Below are positions 16,782 through 26,683 of a DNA stretch of 64,000 bases, in pieces. The notes beneath the pieces were generated by a model, which saw nothing but the letters and a program-made list of their open reading frames with translations, searched no databases and was not told the DNA's origin. A program made the translations under genes and the position numbers. This stretch comes from Acidisarcina polymorpha. GTDB taxonomy: Bacteria > Acidobacteriota > Terriglobia > Terriglobales > Acidobacteriaceae. Numbering within the stretch: the first letter of the stretch is position 1; every line of letters starts with the position of its first letter. The stretch lies in the NCBI RefSeq assembly GCF_003330725.1, contig NZ_CP030840.1, positions 2,418,001 to 2,482,000 on the forward strand, written 5' to 3'.

Positions 16782-17099
16782 CTCAAAAGTCTAAATCCCG
16801 CCTTAACACGCCTGTCCGGACAAGGATCAATGAAAATTCAGATAAATCATCTACACAATCTCATAGGCAATCCAGAAAACTGGAGATTCCCTTTATGGAT
16901 CTCTACAGCCGATTCACAAAGTGCGGCAAAAACAAACAACTTCCTCGCGTCGCAAGCTTTGGTGCACAACGTGCAACACCGACCCCTACACGCCCTACCG
17001 CTACATTCATAAACAGCAGTCCCAGTAACTTTTGCTTGGAAGAAGCTGGAGTGCACCCCAGCATAAGAGAAAAGATCACAAAGCACTCGAGAGGGATCA
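16782..17099. other. divergent rlmH / receptor leader region
   Basis: This 318-bp gap should hold promoters for rlmH (minus) and for receptor 1 (plus). Its last ~70 bases resemble the leader of receptor 2 (see the shared leader feature). No gene is seen. Confidence 0.5.
17032..17042 (+). promoter_or_regulatory. shared leader element of receptor 1
   Basis: TTGCTTGGAAG begins 68 bases before the start codon. The same 11-mer begins 65 bases before the start of receptor 2 (20949-20959), and both are followed by a GCTGGA...CACCCC...AGC pattern. The conservation outside the coding region suggests a common promoter or control site kept after duplication. Confidence 0.45.
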
Positions 17100-20000
17100 A
17101 TGCTACGTTTCTGCAAAACAGTATTCGCCGCTGCAATGCTCCTCGGATTTGCCCTCAGCTCCACCGCCATCGCCCAAGTCAACACCGGCCAAATAGAGGG
17201 AACGGTCACCGATCCATCCGGAGCGCTCGTCGCCAACGCCACCGTAACCGTCAAAAATCTGGGCACAGATGCCACCCGAGTTGAACACAGCAGCGTTAAC
17301 GGAACTTATTTGCTTTCAGATCTTTCCCCCGCCAACTACGAACTCACCATCACGGCGGAAAATTTCAAAAGCTTTGTCTCCCGAGTGACCGTGACGGTTG
17401 GTGGCCACACCACCATCGATGCAAAACTCACCCTCGGTCAAGGAACCACCGAAGTAGAGGTCGTTGGCGAGGGCGGAGCCCAGGTCAACACCCAGACCCA
17501 GGAACTCTCCCAGGTCGTCGATCAGCAGCAGATTTCGCAGCTCCCCAGCCTCACCCGCAATCCCTATGACTTCGTCGCCCTTTCCGGCAACATCTCCGGC
17601 GGCGACAACTCCGCTGCTGGCAACTCTCAAAACGCCACCCTCCGCGGAGTGAACTTCAATATCAATGGTCAGCGCTCGACCGGCACTGAAATCCTCTTGG
17701 ATGGCGTTGAAAATATCACCGTCTTCGGCGACGGCGTCGGCATTAAGGTGCCCATCGATGGCGTCCAGGAATTCCGCATCGTCACCAGCAACTTCGAGCC
17801 CCAATATGGCCGGGCCTCCGGCGGCGTCGTCAACGTGACCACCAAGGCCGGAACCAACGCATTTCACGGCAGCGCCTGGGAATTCAACCGGCTCGCGGCG
17901 TACACCTCGAACACTGTGACCAACTCTCAGGAAGGCATTCCCAAAGGTCAGTACACCCGCAATCAATTCGGCTTCGCCGTCGGCGGCCCTATCCTGAAGG
18001 ACAAGCTCTTCTTCTTCGGCAGCACCGAATGGACCCGTGTACGGAGCGCCGCCGTCTCGACCGCTGCTGTTCCGACGCCGCAATACCTGGCCGTCGCTCC
18101 GGCCAACATCCAGGCCTACTTCGCCGCCTACGGCGCCAACACCTTCAATCTCAACACCACCTACAGCGCCGCTGATCTGGGCATCGCTACCCTGCCCGCA
18201 GCGACTCCCGTTCTCGGCACGACGACCTTCACCGCTCCAGGGGACGCAGGCGGCGGCTTACCACAGAACACCTACAACATCCTCGGAAGGTTCGACTACA
18301 ACCTCAGCGACAAGACCCAGGTCTTCTTCCGCTATGTCGACTACAACGAGGCCGACCAGGCCGGAAGCGTCTTCTCTTCTCCTTATTCTCAATACAACGT
18401 CAGCCAGACCGTCCAAAACCAGGCCTATCTGCTCAGCGCCTCCCATGTCTTCAATCCCAGCCTGGTCTCGAACACTAAGCTCAGCTTCAGCCGTTTCAAT
18501 ACGGCCTACGCCTACGACACCGCCCTGCAAAACACCCCCACGCTGATCGTTTCGCCAAACGCCCAGATTCCGGGAACCTCGACCTTCATCCAGTTGCCCG
18601 GCTTCTACGACACCAATCCCGCCAACGGAGGTCTCCCCTACGGCGGCCCGCAGAACACCGTCCAGATCAATCACGACCTCGATGTCATCAAGGGAAAACA
18701 CTCCATGCAGTACGGAGCCCAGATCCTTTACATTCAGGACAACAACGCCTACGGAGCCTACGCTCAAGCCAACGAACAGCTAGGCCAGGGACTCACCAAG
18801 GGGTTGGCCGCTCTCGGCACCGGCAATCTTTTCGAATTTGAAGCCGCCGTCAATCCAGCGGGAGCCCTGCCCTGCGTCCGAGACCCATACACTGGCGACT
18901 TGACCCAGACTCCAGGTTGCTCCATCAATCTCCCCGCCTCGGCTCCCTCCTTCGCTCGCAGCGAACGCTTTCACGACTGGGCCGTCTACGGCCAGGATGC
19001 CTGGAAGGTCTCTCCGCGCTTCACCTTTAACTACGGCGTTCGCTACGAATATTACGGTGTTCAGCACAACAACCATAAAGACCTCGATTCGAACTTCTAC
19101 TACGGCGACGGCAACCTCGATCCCGAGGGCATTCGCACCGGCCAGGTCTTCACCACCCCGACCAGTCCCATTCACTCCCTCTGGAATCCCTCCTACGGGA
19201 CCGTCTCGCCCCGCATCGGCTTCGCCTACGACATCTTCGGCGATGGCAAGACCTCTGTCCGCGGCGGTTACGGCATCAGCTATGAGCGCAACTTTGGCAA
19301 TGTGACCTTCAACGTCATCCAGAATCCGCCGAATTACGCCGTCATCATCATCAACGGCACGCCCGTCACCAACTCCAATGCCGGCCCACTTGCCGGAGCG
19401 TCTGGAAGCGTTCCGCTGCCCCCCACCAGCCTCCGTAACGTCGACCAGAACATCAAGACCGCACAAACCCAGTTCTACAGCGCCGCCCTCGAACACCAGT
19501 TCGGCGCCGGTACCGTCCTCTCCCTCGAATACGCAGGCGCTCGCGGCCTCCATCTCTACGACATCAAGAACGTCAACGGCCTCGGTAGCGGCAATGCTCT
19601 GCTCGGCGATTCCCTGCTCGACCCTTCTGGGACGATTCCTGCCCTCACCCGGCTAAATTCCCAGTATTCCAACACCAACAACCGCGGTTCAGGCGCCGAT
19701 TCCTACTATCACGCCATGAATATCCAGTTTCAAAGCTCCAACCTCCACCGCACCGGCCTTACCCTCGTTGCTAACTACACTCTCTCTCATGCAACGGACG
19801 ACCTGAGCACCACCTTCTCCGAAACGAATAACGAATTCAGCTTGGGATATACCAATCCCTTTAATCCAGCCCTCGATCATGGCACCAGCGATCTCGACAT
19901 TCGCCATCGGCTCGTGATCGCCCCGATCTATCGCACCCCATGGTTTGCGAATGGACACAGCGCCCTCAAGCAAGCCCTCTTCGGCTGGCAGATCACCGGT

Positions 20001-20612
20001 ATCTACCAGGTTCGCACCGGAACCCCTTTCAGCTACTACGACACCACCTTTAACAACACCGGCTACAATGTCGCGCGATATACTCCGGACGGTGGAGTGG
20101 TTCCCAAGCACACTTTTAAGTCCATCCCGTCGGGCGTGAACGGCGGTGGCACCAACGCCTACAACGTAGGGAACTTACCCGCGTCGTTCTCCTTCCTCAA
20201 TCAGGCGTGGTACGACGCCACCAATACCCCAGCCGTCAACGCGGCAGGAAACGAACCCCTCACGGTTTCAGACTGGGGACCTTATCCCGCTGCCATGACC
20301 TCCCGCAATGCCTTCCGCGGACCAGGGGCGTGGAACGTCGATGCTGCCGTTAGCAAGACCTTCCCCATTCATGAACAGGTCAACTTGGTCTTCCGCGCCG
20401 AAGGCTTCGATATCCTCAACCACCACAATCTCTATATCCAACAAGGCCTGAACGACGTGGCAAACGTTCAAGACTTCACTCAGCCCCTCAGCGTCCAACA
20501 GCGCCCGGGAGTGCCCCTACCCATCACCGCCTCGAAGGGTGGAATCGGAGCAGATGGCGGCGTCAACGACGAACGCCGATTTGGCCAATTCTCCCTCTCC
20601 CTCCAGTTCTAA
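17100..20612 (+). CDS. Oar-like TonB-dependent receptor (receptor 1)
   Basis: A 1170-residue outer-membrane protein. Order: signal peptide (1-25, ending AIAQ), carboxypeptidase-regulatory-like beta-sandwich (about 28-115, GQIEGTVTDPSGALVANATV), plug domain (about 120-255, TEILLDGVENITVFGDG and QYGRASGGVVNVTTKAGTN), then a very large barrel ending in the aromatic FSLSLQF expected by the BAM machinery. This architecture is the family expanded in Acidobacteria and myxobacteria, thought to import large substrates such as oligosaccharides or peptides. The start follows a GAGAGGGAT ribosome site. A hairpin follows at 20626. The substrate is unknown. Confidence 0.9.
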   Translation: MLRFCKTVFAAAMLLGFALSSTAIAQVNTGQIEGTVTDPSGALVANATVTVKNLGTDATRVEHSSVNGTYLLSDLSPANYELTITAENFKSFVSRVTVTVGGHTTIDAKLTLGQGTTEVEVVGEGGAQVNTQTQELSQVVDQQQISQLPSLTRNPYDFVALSGNISGGDNSAAGNSQNATLRGVNFNINGQRSTGTEILLDGVENITVFGDGVGIKVPIDGVQEFRIVTSNFEPQYGRASGGVVNVTTKAGTNAFHGSAWEFNRLAAYTSNTVTNSQEGIPKGQYTRNQFGFAVGGPILKDKLFFFGSTEWTRVRSAAVSTAAVPTPQYLAVAPANIQAYFAAYGANTFNLNTTYSAADLGIATLPAATPVLGTTTFTAPGDAGGGLPQNTYNILGRFDYNLSDKTQVFFRYVDYNEADQAGSVFSSPYSQYNVSQTVQNQAYLLSASHVFNPSLVSNTKLSFSRFNTAYAYDTALQNTPTLIVSPNAQIPGTSTFIQLPGFYDTNPANGGLPYGGPQNTVQINHDLDVIKGKHSMQYGAQILYIQDNNAYGAYAQANEQLGQGLTKGLAALGTGNLFEFEAAVNPAGALPCVRDPYTGDLTQTPGCSINLPASAPSFARSERFHDWAVYGQDAWKVSPRFTFNYGVRYEYYGVQHNNHKDLDSNFYYGDGNLDPEGIRTGQVFTTPTSPIHSLWNPSYGTVSPRIGFAYDIFGDGKTSVRGGYGISYERNFGNVTFNVIQNPPNYAVIIINGTPVTNSNAGPLAGASGSVPLPPTSLRNVDQNIKTAQTQFYSAALEHQFGAGTVLSLEYAGARGLHLYDIKNVNGLGSGNALLGDSLLDPSGTIPALTRLNSQYSNTNNRGSGADSYYHAMNIQFQSSNLHRTGLTLVANYTLSHATDDLSTTFSETNNEFSLGYTNPFNPALDHGTSDLDIRHRLVIAPIYRTPWFANGHSALKQALFGWQITGIYQVRTGTPFSYYDTTFNNTGYNVARYTPDGGVVPKHTFKSIPSGVNGGGTNAYNVGNLPASFSFLNQAWYDATNTPAVNAAGNEPLTVSDWGPYPAAMTSRNAFRGPGAWNVDAAVSKTFPIHEQVNLVFRAEGFDILNHHNLYIQQGLNDVANVQDFTQPLSVQQRPGVPLPITASKGGIGADGGVNDERRFGQFSLSLQF

Positions 20613-20625
20613 CCTGACACACTAG

Positions 20626-20654
20626 AATCGGGCCGCCACCCAGGCGGCCCGATT
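20626..20654 (+). terminator. terminator-like hairpin after receptor 1
   Basis: AATCGGGCCGCC (20626-20637) pairs perfectly with GGCGGCCCGATT (20643-20654) around a five-base loop. The 12-bp stem is strong, but the following bases (AGTTCCC) give only a poor U-tract. Confidence 0.65.
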
Positions 20655-20948
20655 AGTTCCCTAAGAAGCAGCAGGATCCGCTGCTTGCAGCCCCTCATGA
20701 ACCTTCTGCCACCGCCTAACTTAAGCCATCTCCCACCCCCGGGAGTTAATGCGGCCCCTTCCCGCCAACGCAACGAAATTCCTGCTGCCGTTTTTCATAG
20801 CTAATTCAAAAAAGTGGAGACAACCTCGCTCCGCTCTCGAATCCCCGCAGTCGGAACTTCTATCCGAATGAGCAACTTCCAGTCAGGTACATTTTGGAAG
20901 CGCACGTGCTAAGGAAACGCTAAAGCTCTTTTGTCGATTGCGACCCCC

Positions 20949-20959
20949 TTGCTTGGAAG
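20949..20959 (+). promoter_or_regulatory. shared leader element of receptor 2
   Basis: The second copy of TTGCTTGGAAG, placed like the one before receptor 1 and followed by the same GCTGGA...CCCC.AGC pattern. Confidence 0.45.
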
Positions 20960-21013
20960 CGCTGGAATCCACCCCCAGCTCACTGATTCTCAATAGAATT
21001 TGGAGAGGGATTG

Positions 21014-24000
21014 ATGCTACGTCTCTGCAAAGCAGTATTCGCCGCTGCAACGCTCGTCGGATTAGGGCATGGATTGAATGCCTTCGCTCAGGCAGGATAT
21101 GGGGAACTCTCCGGCCTTGTCACCGACCCCACCCACGCCGCCATCGCACATGCCGACGTGAAGCTGCTCGATAATGCCACCGGGCAAGCCCGCGAAACCT
21201 TCACCAACTCCGCCGGCGAGTACCGCTTCACCGCTGTCCCCGTCGCCAGCTACACCCTCAACGTCTCCGCTCCCGGCTTCAAGAGCTTCGAAGCTACCAG
21301 CGTCACCCTCTCCGTCGGCACCACCTCCACCCAGGACGCGGTCCTCAGTATCGGCTCCGCGACCGATGTCGTCGAAGTCACCGGGCAGAGCGTCGAGCAG
21401 GTCCAGACCGATACCTCCGCCGTCTCCCAGTTGATCGACTCCTCTGTCTGGAGAAGCTCCCCGCTCGAGACCAGGACCCAAAACGCCTTCATCGATCTCG
21501 TCGCCGGCGCGACTCCGGATGACCCCAACTCCACCACCTTTCGTGGCGCGGCTGTTGACGGAGCCCGCACCGGTACTGGCAACTATCTGCTCGAAGGCAT
21601 GGATAACAATGAGCAAGGCCAGGGCGGCGTGGCCCTGGTCGGGGTCGGCGGCGCGTCCCTGACCCTCTCCCCCGATGCCATCGAGGAATATCGCGTTATC
21701 ACCCATGACGCCCCCGCCGAATACGGCCGATCTGGAGGCTTCGCCACCGACACCGTCCTCAAAAGCGGAACCAACCAGTGGCACGGCTCCCTCTTCGAAT
21801 ACAATCGCGTCTAGGCCCTCGCCGCCGAACACTGGTTCTCCAATAACGCCGGCGTCAAAGACAGCCTGGTCCGCAATCAGTTCGGCGGCTCCATCGGCGG
21901 CCCTATTCGCAAAGACAAGACCTTCTTCTACGCGACCGTCGAGATCCATCACCTGCGCGATGCCACGCCCATAACCAACACCACCACCACCCAGAATTTC
22001 ATCGATTTCGTAAACTCTGGCGCCTTCCAGACCTTTATGGAAGGAACGACGCAGCAGGATCCCAGCACCCCGCCCCTCTCCAGTGGAGATCCGGCCCCGC
22101 CCCAAATCGGCATCTGCCCCGTCAATCTCGGGACGACCTGCCCCGGCGCTTTCGCTGGCACCGCCAAGGCTGGACCCATCTTCTCTTCTCAAGATGCCGC
22201 TCAGCCAACCTCCTTTCCGCACCCCATGGTCAACGCTGCCGCCACTCCGATTGACAGCTATGTCTCTCAAAATCTAATCACCGGCGGCCTGCTTCGCTAT
22301 CCCGTGCCGGTCTACACCACATCGACTATCCTCAATCACGAAGCGCTCAACCAAAACCGCGGTTCGTTGAAGATCGACCATAAGCTCACGGACAAGGATC
22401 AGCTCAGCTTTACTTACGCCATCGATCAGGTCTCTGACGCCACCAGCTTAGGCGGTGGAGATGGTGTTTTCGGTCCGCCGCTCGACCTGATCGGCGGTGC
22501 TCAATTCTTTACCGGTAACTGGACCCATGTCTTCTCCCCCTCCTTACTGAACATCTTCCGCGGCGGCTACCTCCGCCATGTCTCGGACTTTACCGTGCCT
22601 GCGTCAACATTGGGCGTCCCCTCGATCTTGGCAGTTGACCCCTTGGAGTCCTCGCTCGGCCACAGCGCTGGCTTGCCCCAGTACTTCACTGAAAACCAGT
22701 TCACCTACCAGGATTCACTGAGCAAGAATGTCGGGGCACACGCCGTCACCGTCGGATTCCAGTTCGTGCGCACTCGCAATGGCTCCTCCTTCTTCAACGA
22801 TACCGACGGCACCATCGAGTTTTATGGCGTCGAAGACCTGGTCACCGACGGCAACTTTGGGGAAGAGCTCGATGCCACGCAGCCCACAGCGTCCCCCAAC
22901 GGCTCCATTTACTTGGCTTCCGCCTCGGTAGATCCAACCACGCAAAGTCGCCCCAACGTCTATCGCGGCTACCGCGCCAACGAGTTCTCCGCCTTTGCTC
23001 AGGACGATTGGAAGATCATGCCGCGCCTCACCATTAACGCCGGCCTGCGCTGGGACTATTTTGGGCCGCCGCACAATGCCGAGCCCGGCTTCGATTCGAA
23101 CGTCTACTTCGGCCAGTTCGGCACCCCCACCTCGAATGGCAATCCCTTCTTCCCCACCAATGCACTCTCTGGGGGACTTCAGGGTGCGACGTTCATTCAA
23201 AAGAACAGTAATATCTGGAACAAAGACACCAATAACTTCGGCCCTCGCGTCGGCTTCTCCTACGACGTGACTGGCGAGGGCAAGCTGGTTGTGCGCGGCG
23301 GTTTTGGCATCGGCTTCGACCGTCTCTACAACAATGCCTACGAGAACATCCGCTTCAACCCGCCAAGATTCGCGGACAACTCTGTGGGCGCATTGATCAA
23401 TGGTGTACCTGCAGGTCCCACTGATCTTCCCGGCGTCTACACCATCCCCTTTTCCGCCAATGCTGCCTTCGCCGCCTACGGCGCCAAGCCCGTCCCGCGC
23501 CATATCGATCAGCGGCTCGTTACCGCCTACTACGAGCAGGCAAACTTCGGCTTTGAATATCAGCTCGCTAAAGGCTATCTGCTCGAGACCAACTATGTCG
23601 GCACCTTCGGCCGTAAACTGGTGGGTTTGATCAACATCAACACCTATCCAGGCCGTAACGGTTGCCCGATCGGTGGAGGCTCCAACGATGACGGCTCCTA
23701 TCCGGCCGGCACCCCGTGCGCCAGTGCCGGTTTCCCCAATGGCTTCTCGAGCGGACACGTCAGCACCCTCTTCAATAGCGATAACTTTAGGACCAACGCC
23801 TTCAACTCCAACTACAACGCCCTTCAAGTCAGCGTCCGCAAGGCCTACGCCAACGGACTCCGCCTCTCCGGCAACTACACCTACAGCAAAGCCATGGACG
23901 AGATCAGTGACGTCTTCCGCCAGCGCAACAGCGCCACCGGCATCACCGACTCCCAGAATCCCGCAACCGACTACGGTCCCGCCGACTTCGACCTGACCCA

Positions 24001-24550
24001 TCGCGCCGTCATTACCCTGCTCTATGAGGAGCAGTGGAGAAAGAAGAACCTGCTGCTAGGCGGATGGTCGATCGCCCCCATCCTCACCTTCTCGTCCGGC
24101 TATCCGGTCGCTCTCTCGGACTCCTCCGATGACCCGAACCAGGACGGGACCTTCTCCGATCGTCCTCAATACCTCGGCGTCGGAGGCCAGAGCAACGCCG
24201 TCCAATCTGGCTACTCGAAGACCGAAAACGCCTTTCGCTTCCTGAAGGCGGGCAGCTTCGGTCCGGTCGCCTGCCCGGCCAACCTGAACTTCGGCATCTG
24301 GTGCGATAGCCCCACTTCGCGCAATGCCATCCACGGCCCTCACACCACCAACGTAGACTTTGCCTTGCTGAAGCACTTCAATGTGCTCGAGCATCAGGCC
24401 GTCACCTTCGAAGCCAACTTCTTCAACCTCTTCAACCACGCGAATTTCGGAGACATCGACGGAAACATCGCCGACGGCAGCAACTTCGGCCACGCCCTCT
24501 CCTCGACCGATCCTCGTGTAATTCAGTTCGCCCTGCGCTACGACTTCTAG
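21014..24550 (+). pseudogene. Oar-like TonB-dependent receptor (receptor 2) interrupted by one TAG
   Basis: This is a 1179-codon frame with a single in-frame TAG at 21812-21814 (codon 267). Both sides are intact: before it, signal peptide (ending NAFAQ), carboxypeptidase-regulatory-like domain and plug; after it, in the same frame, ALAAEHWFSNNAG ... RNQFGGSIGGPIRKDKTFF and a full barrel to RVIQFALRYDF. The same join in receptor 1 reads through without a stop, so the reading frame is truly continuous. CAG to TAG is the simplest origin. There is no second defect, so this is a very recent nonsense mutation, a sequencing error or a suppressed stop. If untranslated past the TAG, no barrel is made. 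Confidence 0.85.
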
Positions 24551-24569
24551 CCAGGCAGGCCCAAATAAG

Positions 24570-24605
24570 AAAGGGTGTCGCTCCAACCAGAGCGACACCC
24601 TTTTG
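24570..24605 (+). terminator. rho-independent terminator after receptor 2
   Basis: AAAGGGTGTCGCTC (24570-24583) pairs with GAGCGACACCCTTT (24590-24603) around CAACCA, followed by TT. The 14-bp perfect stem ending in a T-run is a convincing intrinsic terminator. Confidence 0.88.
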
Positions 24606-24747
24606 TTCAAATTCCAGTTCAACCTTCGAAAAAGTACTAAGTAGTTAACAGCTGATCAACGTTGTTATCAGCCGGGTACTAAAAAAAGCCCTTCCAGCAG
24701 CACAAAAAGACGCGAAAAAGCGCCCTTTTTTGACCCGAAAATCACTC

Positions 24748-25308
24748 TCATTTCGTGCTTTTTTTCGCAGTTTTCTTGACCGTTTTTTTGGCCGCAACTG
24801 TTTTCTTGGCGGCGCTCTTCTTCTTCGCGGGGGCCGCGGAATCCGATTTGGACGTGCTCTTTTTTGCCGTAGTCTTGGCCGCGCCAGCTGCCTTTTTTAC
24901 TGCTGACTTCTTTCTGGATTCCTTCACTTTCTCGTTCAACGCCGCCTTCAAATCCCCAATATCTACGCTGGTTGCGGACTTTCTCAGCCGCTCAATGTCG
25001 TAGTAGGCGCGCTTCTCCGCGACGAAGATATGGACCACGAAATCGACGTAATCCATCAGCACCCATTCGCCCTGCCTCCGGCCCTCAACCGAGTTCGGAT
25101 AGGTCCCAAACTCCCGCTTCAGCCGGATCTCGATCTCATCGGAAATCGCCACCACCTGCCGCGTATTCGTCCCGCTCGTAATCAGAAAAAAGTCAGTAAA
25201 CCCCGCATCACTCGGATCTAGCTCCAGGATGCGGGTGTCTTCGGCCTTCTTGTCCGCGCTGGCCGCGGCTGCGGCGGCTACCATCTGTCTTGTCTCGGTC
25301 GATGCCAT
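24748..25308 (-). CDS. rsfS: ribosomal silencing factor RsfS with lysine/alanine-rich tail
   Basis: RsfS (Iojap family) binds ribosomal protein uL14 and blocks subunit joining in starved cells. The domain fills residues 1 to about 125 (DFFLITSGTNTRQVVAISDEIE, VEGRRQGEWVLMDYVDFVVHIF). Family members usually stop near 105-130 residues. Here a 60-residue tail (126-186) made almost wholly of Lys, Ala, Ser and Thr with KKS/AKK repeats follows, like the C-termini of histone H1 or bacterial HU-like proteins. The tail should bind RNA or DNA. It follows nadD on the same strand, the normal order nadD-rsfS. Confidence 0.9.
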   Translation of the reverse strand: MASTETRQMVAAAAAASADKKAEDTRILELDPSDAGFTDFFLITSGTNTRQVVAISDEIEIRLKREFGTYPNSVEGRRQGEWVLMDYVDFVVHIFVAEKRAYYDIERLRKSATSVDIGDLKAALNEKVKESRKKSAVKKAAGAAKTTAKKSTSKSDSAAPAKKKSAAKKTVAAKKTVKKTAKKSTK

Positions 25309-25387
25309 CAGGGATTGTTGCTCTCCTCAAGTGATCTTCCATCGTAGCTCGCATACTCGATAAAGCGCTAATGCCGAGCATTCAGCC

Positions 25388-26062
25388 TCAGCAATAAAGG
25401 CCTCTCTCTTCGATGTAGCGCAACACCGAGGGAGCGAGCACACTCGCTTTCGAATGCTCTCCACAAATGGCGGCCCGGATGTCGGTAGCCGAAATATCTT
25501 CCTGTAGGTCCGGCATCAGGTAGAGCTCCGAATGCAGCCCTGCTTGATTGCGGAGCTCCCACGTCACCAGCTTCTTTGCCGCAGAATCCCGCAGTGTCCG
25601 CATAGCATCGATGCCATCCGGCAGCGCAGCCGTCAAGTCGTCGATCGACGATCCCGGCCTGCCGGCAACGATGAACCGGCAGAGAAATGGCAGCTCCTCC
25701 GCACAGTGCCACTGCTTCAACGAGAGGAACGCATCCGCTCCCAGCAAGAAATACAACTCCACCTCGGCCCCTTGCCCAGCGCGGATGCGCCGCAACAAAT
25801 CAACTGTGTAGTTGGGATGCCCATCGACTAACGGCGCATCGATATCTGAAGCTACAACGTGAGGTTCATCCGCGACGGCAAGCCTCACCATCGCCAATCG
25901 ATCGTCATAGGTGGTTTTTGAGGAGTCGATTTTGAATGGCTGAGTTCCCGCGGGCGTCATCCACACAACATCCAGCGCCAGCCGCTTGACGGCCGCTCTC
26001 GCAATCGCAAGGTGTCCGCGATGCGGAGGGTCGAAGCTTCCACCGAAGATTGCGATGCGCAT
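25388..26062 (-). CDS. nadD: nicotinate-nucleotide adenylyltransferase
   Basis: A 224-residue enzyme joining nicotinate mononucleotide and ATP to deamido-NAD, a late step of NAD synthesis. The nucleotidyltransferase motif is GGSFDPPHRGH (7-17) and the C-terminal ISATDIR motif is intact (DISATDIRAAI). It is followed by rsfS after 79 bp and starts divergently from folK, whose ATG is 71 bp away, so the two genes share a short promoter region. Confidence 0.93.
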   Translation of the reverse strand: MRIAIFGGSFDPPHRGHLAIARAAVKRLALDVVWMTPAGTQPFKIDSSKTTYDDRLAMVRLAVADEPHVVASDIDAPLVDGHPNYTVDLLRRIRAGQGAEVELYFLLGADAFLSLKQWHCAEELPFLCRFIVAGRPGSSIDDLTAALPDGIDAMRTLRDSAAKKLVTWELRNQAGLHSELYLMPDLQEDISATDIRAAICGEHSKASVLAPSVLRYIEERGLYC

Positions 26063-26133
26063 CTACCATCATGGTAACGGACGCGCGCGAATTCCGGCCG
26101 CTGTCTATACTCACGACAGGCAAGCGCAGCGCC

Positions 26134-26649
26134 ATGACAGAAAACATCGCCTACATCGGCCTGGGTTCCAACTTAGACTCGCCCGCAGGCAGCCCCAACG
26201 CCACGTTGTCCGCGGCGATCTCTCGGCTCCGCGTGCTTGGCGAAGTTAAAGCGCAGTCATCAATCTATGTAACTGAGCCGGTCGGCTACACTCAACAACC
26301 AAAGTTCTGCAACGCCGCGGTCGCACTCCAAACCTCGCTAGGTCCCTTGGAACTGCTGCGTCAATTACTTGTTGTCGAACACGAGTTCGGTAGAGATCGC
26401 GGCGCTACCCGGCCCAAGGGCCCGCGTACTCTCGACCTCGATCTTTTAATGTTCGGAGATGAGGTTGTGAATTTGCCTGAGCTTACGGTTCCACATCCGG
26501 CGCTTGCGGAACGGCGATTCGTTCTCAAGCCTCTCGCCGAAATCGCTCCGAACACTATTCATCCAACGTTGAACAAGACGATCGACGCGTTGCTGCAAAG
26601 CCTTCCCGATGAAGACGAAAACCGAGTCTCTGCCGTGAACATTTCCTGA
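26134..26649 (+). CDS. folK: 6-hydroxymethyl-7,8-dihydropterin pyrophosphokinase
   Basis: A 171-residue enzyme that pyrophosphorylates hydroxymethyl-dihydropterin in folate synthesis. Signatures: AYIGLGSNL (6-14), the pterin loop YVTEPVGYTQQPKFCNAAV, and RDRGATRPKGPRTLDLDLLMFG containing the family PROSITE pattern. I take the ATG at 26134 because the conserved strand starts five residues later; two in-frame ATGs further up (26050, 26071) would overlap nadD. Together with folC (13.3 kb) this is the second folate gene in the window. Confidence 0.92.
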   Translation: MTENIAYIGLGSNLDSPAGSPNATLSAAISRLRVLGEVKAQSSIYVTEPVGYTQQPKFCNAAVALQTSLGPLELLRQLLVVEHEFGRDRGATRPKGPRTLDLDLLMFGDEVVNLPELTVPHPALAERRFVLKPLAEIAPNTIHPTLNKTIDALLQSLPDEDENRVSAVNIS

Positions 26650-26683
26650 TCGACTTCCCATGCTGCGGATATCCTAGTAGCAC

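Larger units (their letters stand above)
20613..21013. other. intergenic region between the two large receptors
   Basis: This 401-bp gap has the receptor-1 3' hairpin (20626-20654) at its left end and the shared leader element of receptor 2 (20949-20959) at its right. In between I see no gene or strong structure. Confidence 0.5.

Noticed and set aside
21062-22270. 402-codon minus-strand frame across the receptor 2 nonsense site
   Set aside because: Antisense to the plug-coding region, Gly/Asp/Val repeats only. It does not explain the TAG.
22715-24001. 428-codon minus-strand frame across receptor 2
   Set aside because: It lies wholly antisense to a receptor with clear domains, has no motif, and its Gly/Val/Asp-rich composition is what the complement of a GC-rich coding strand gives.
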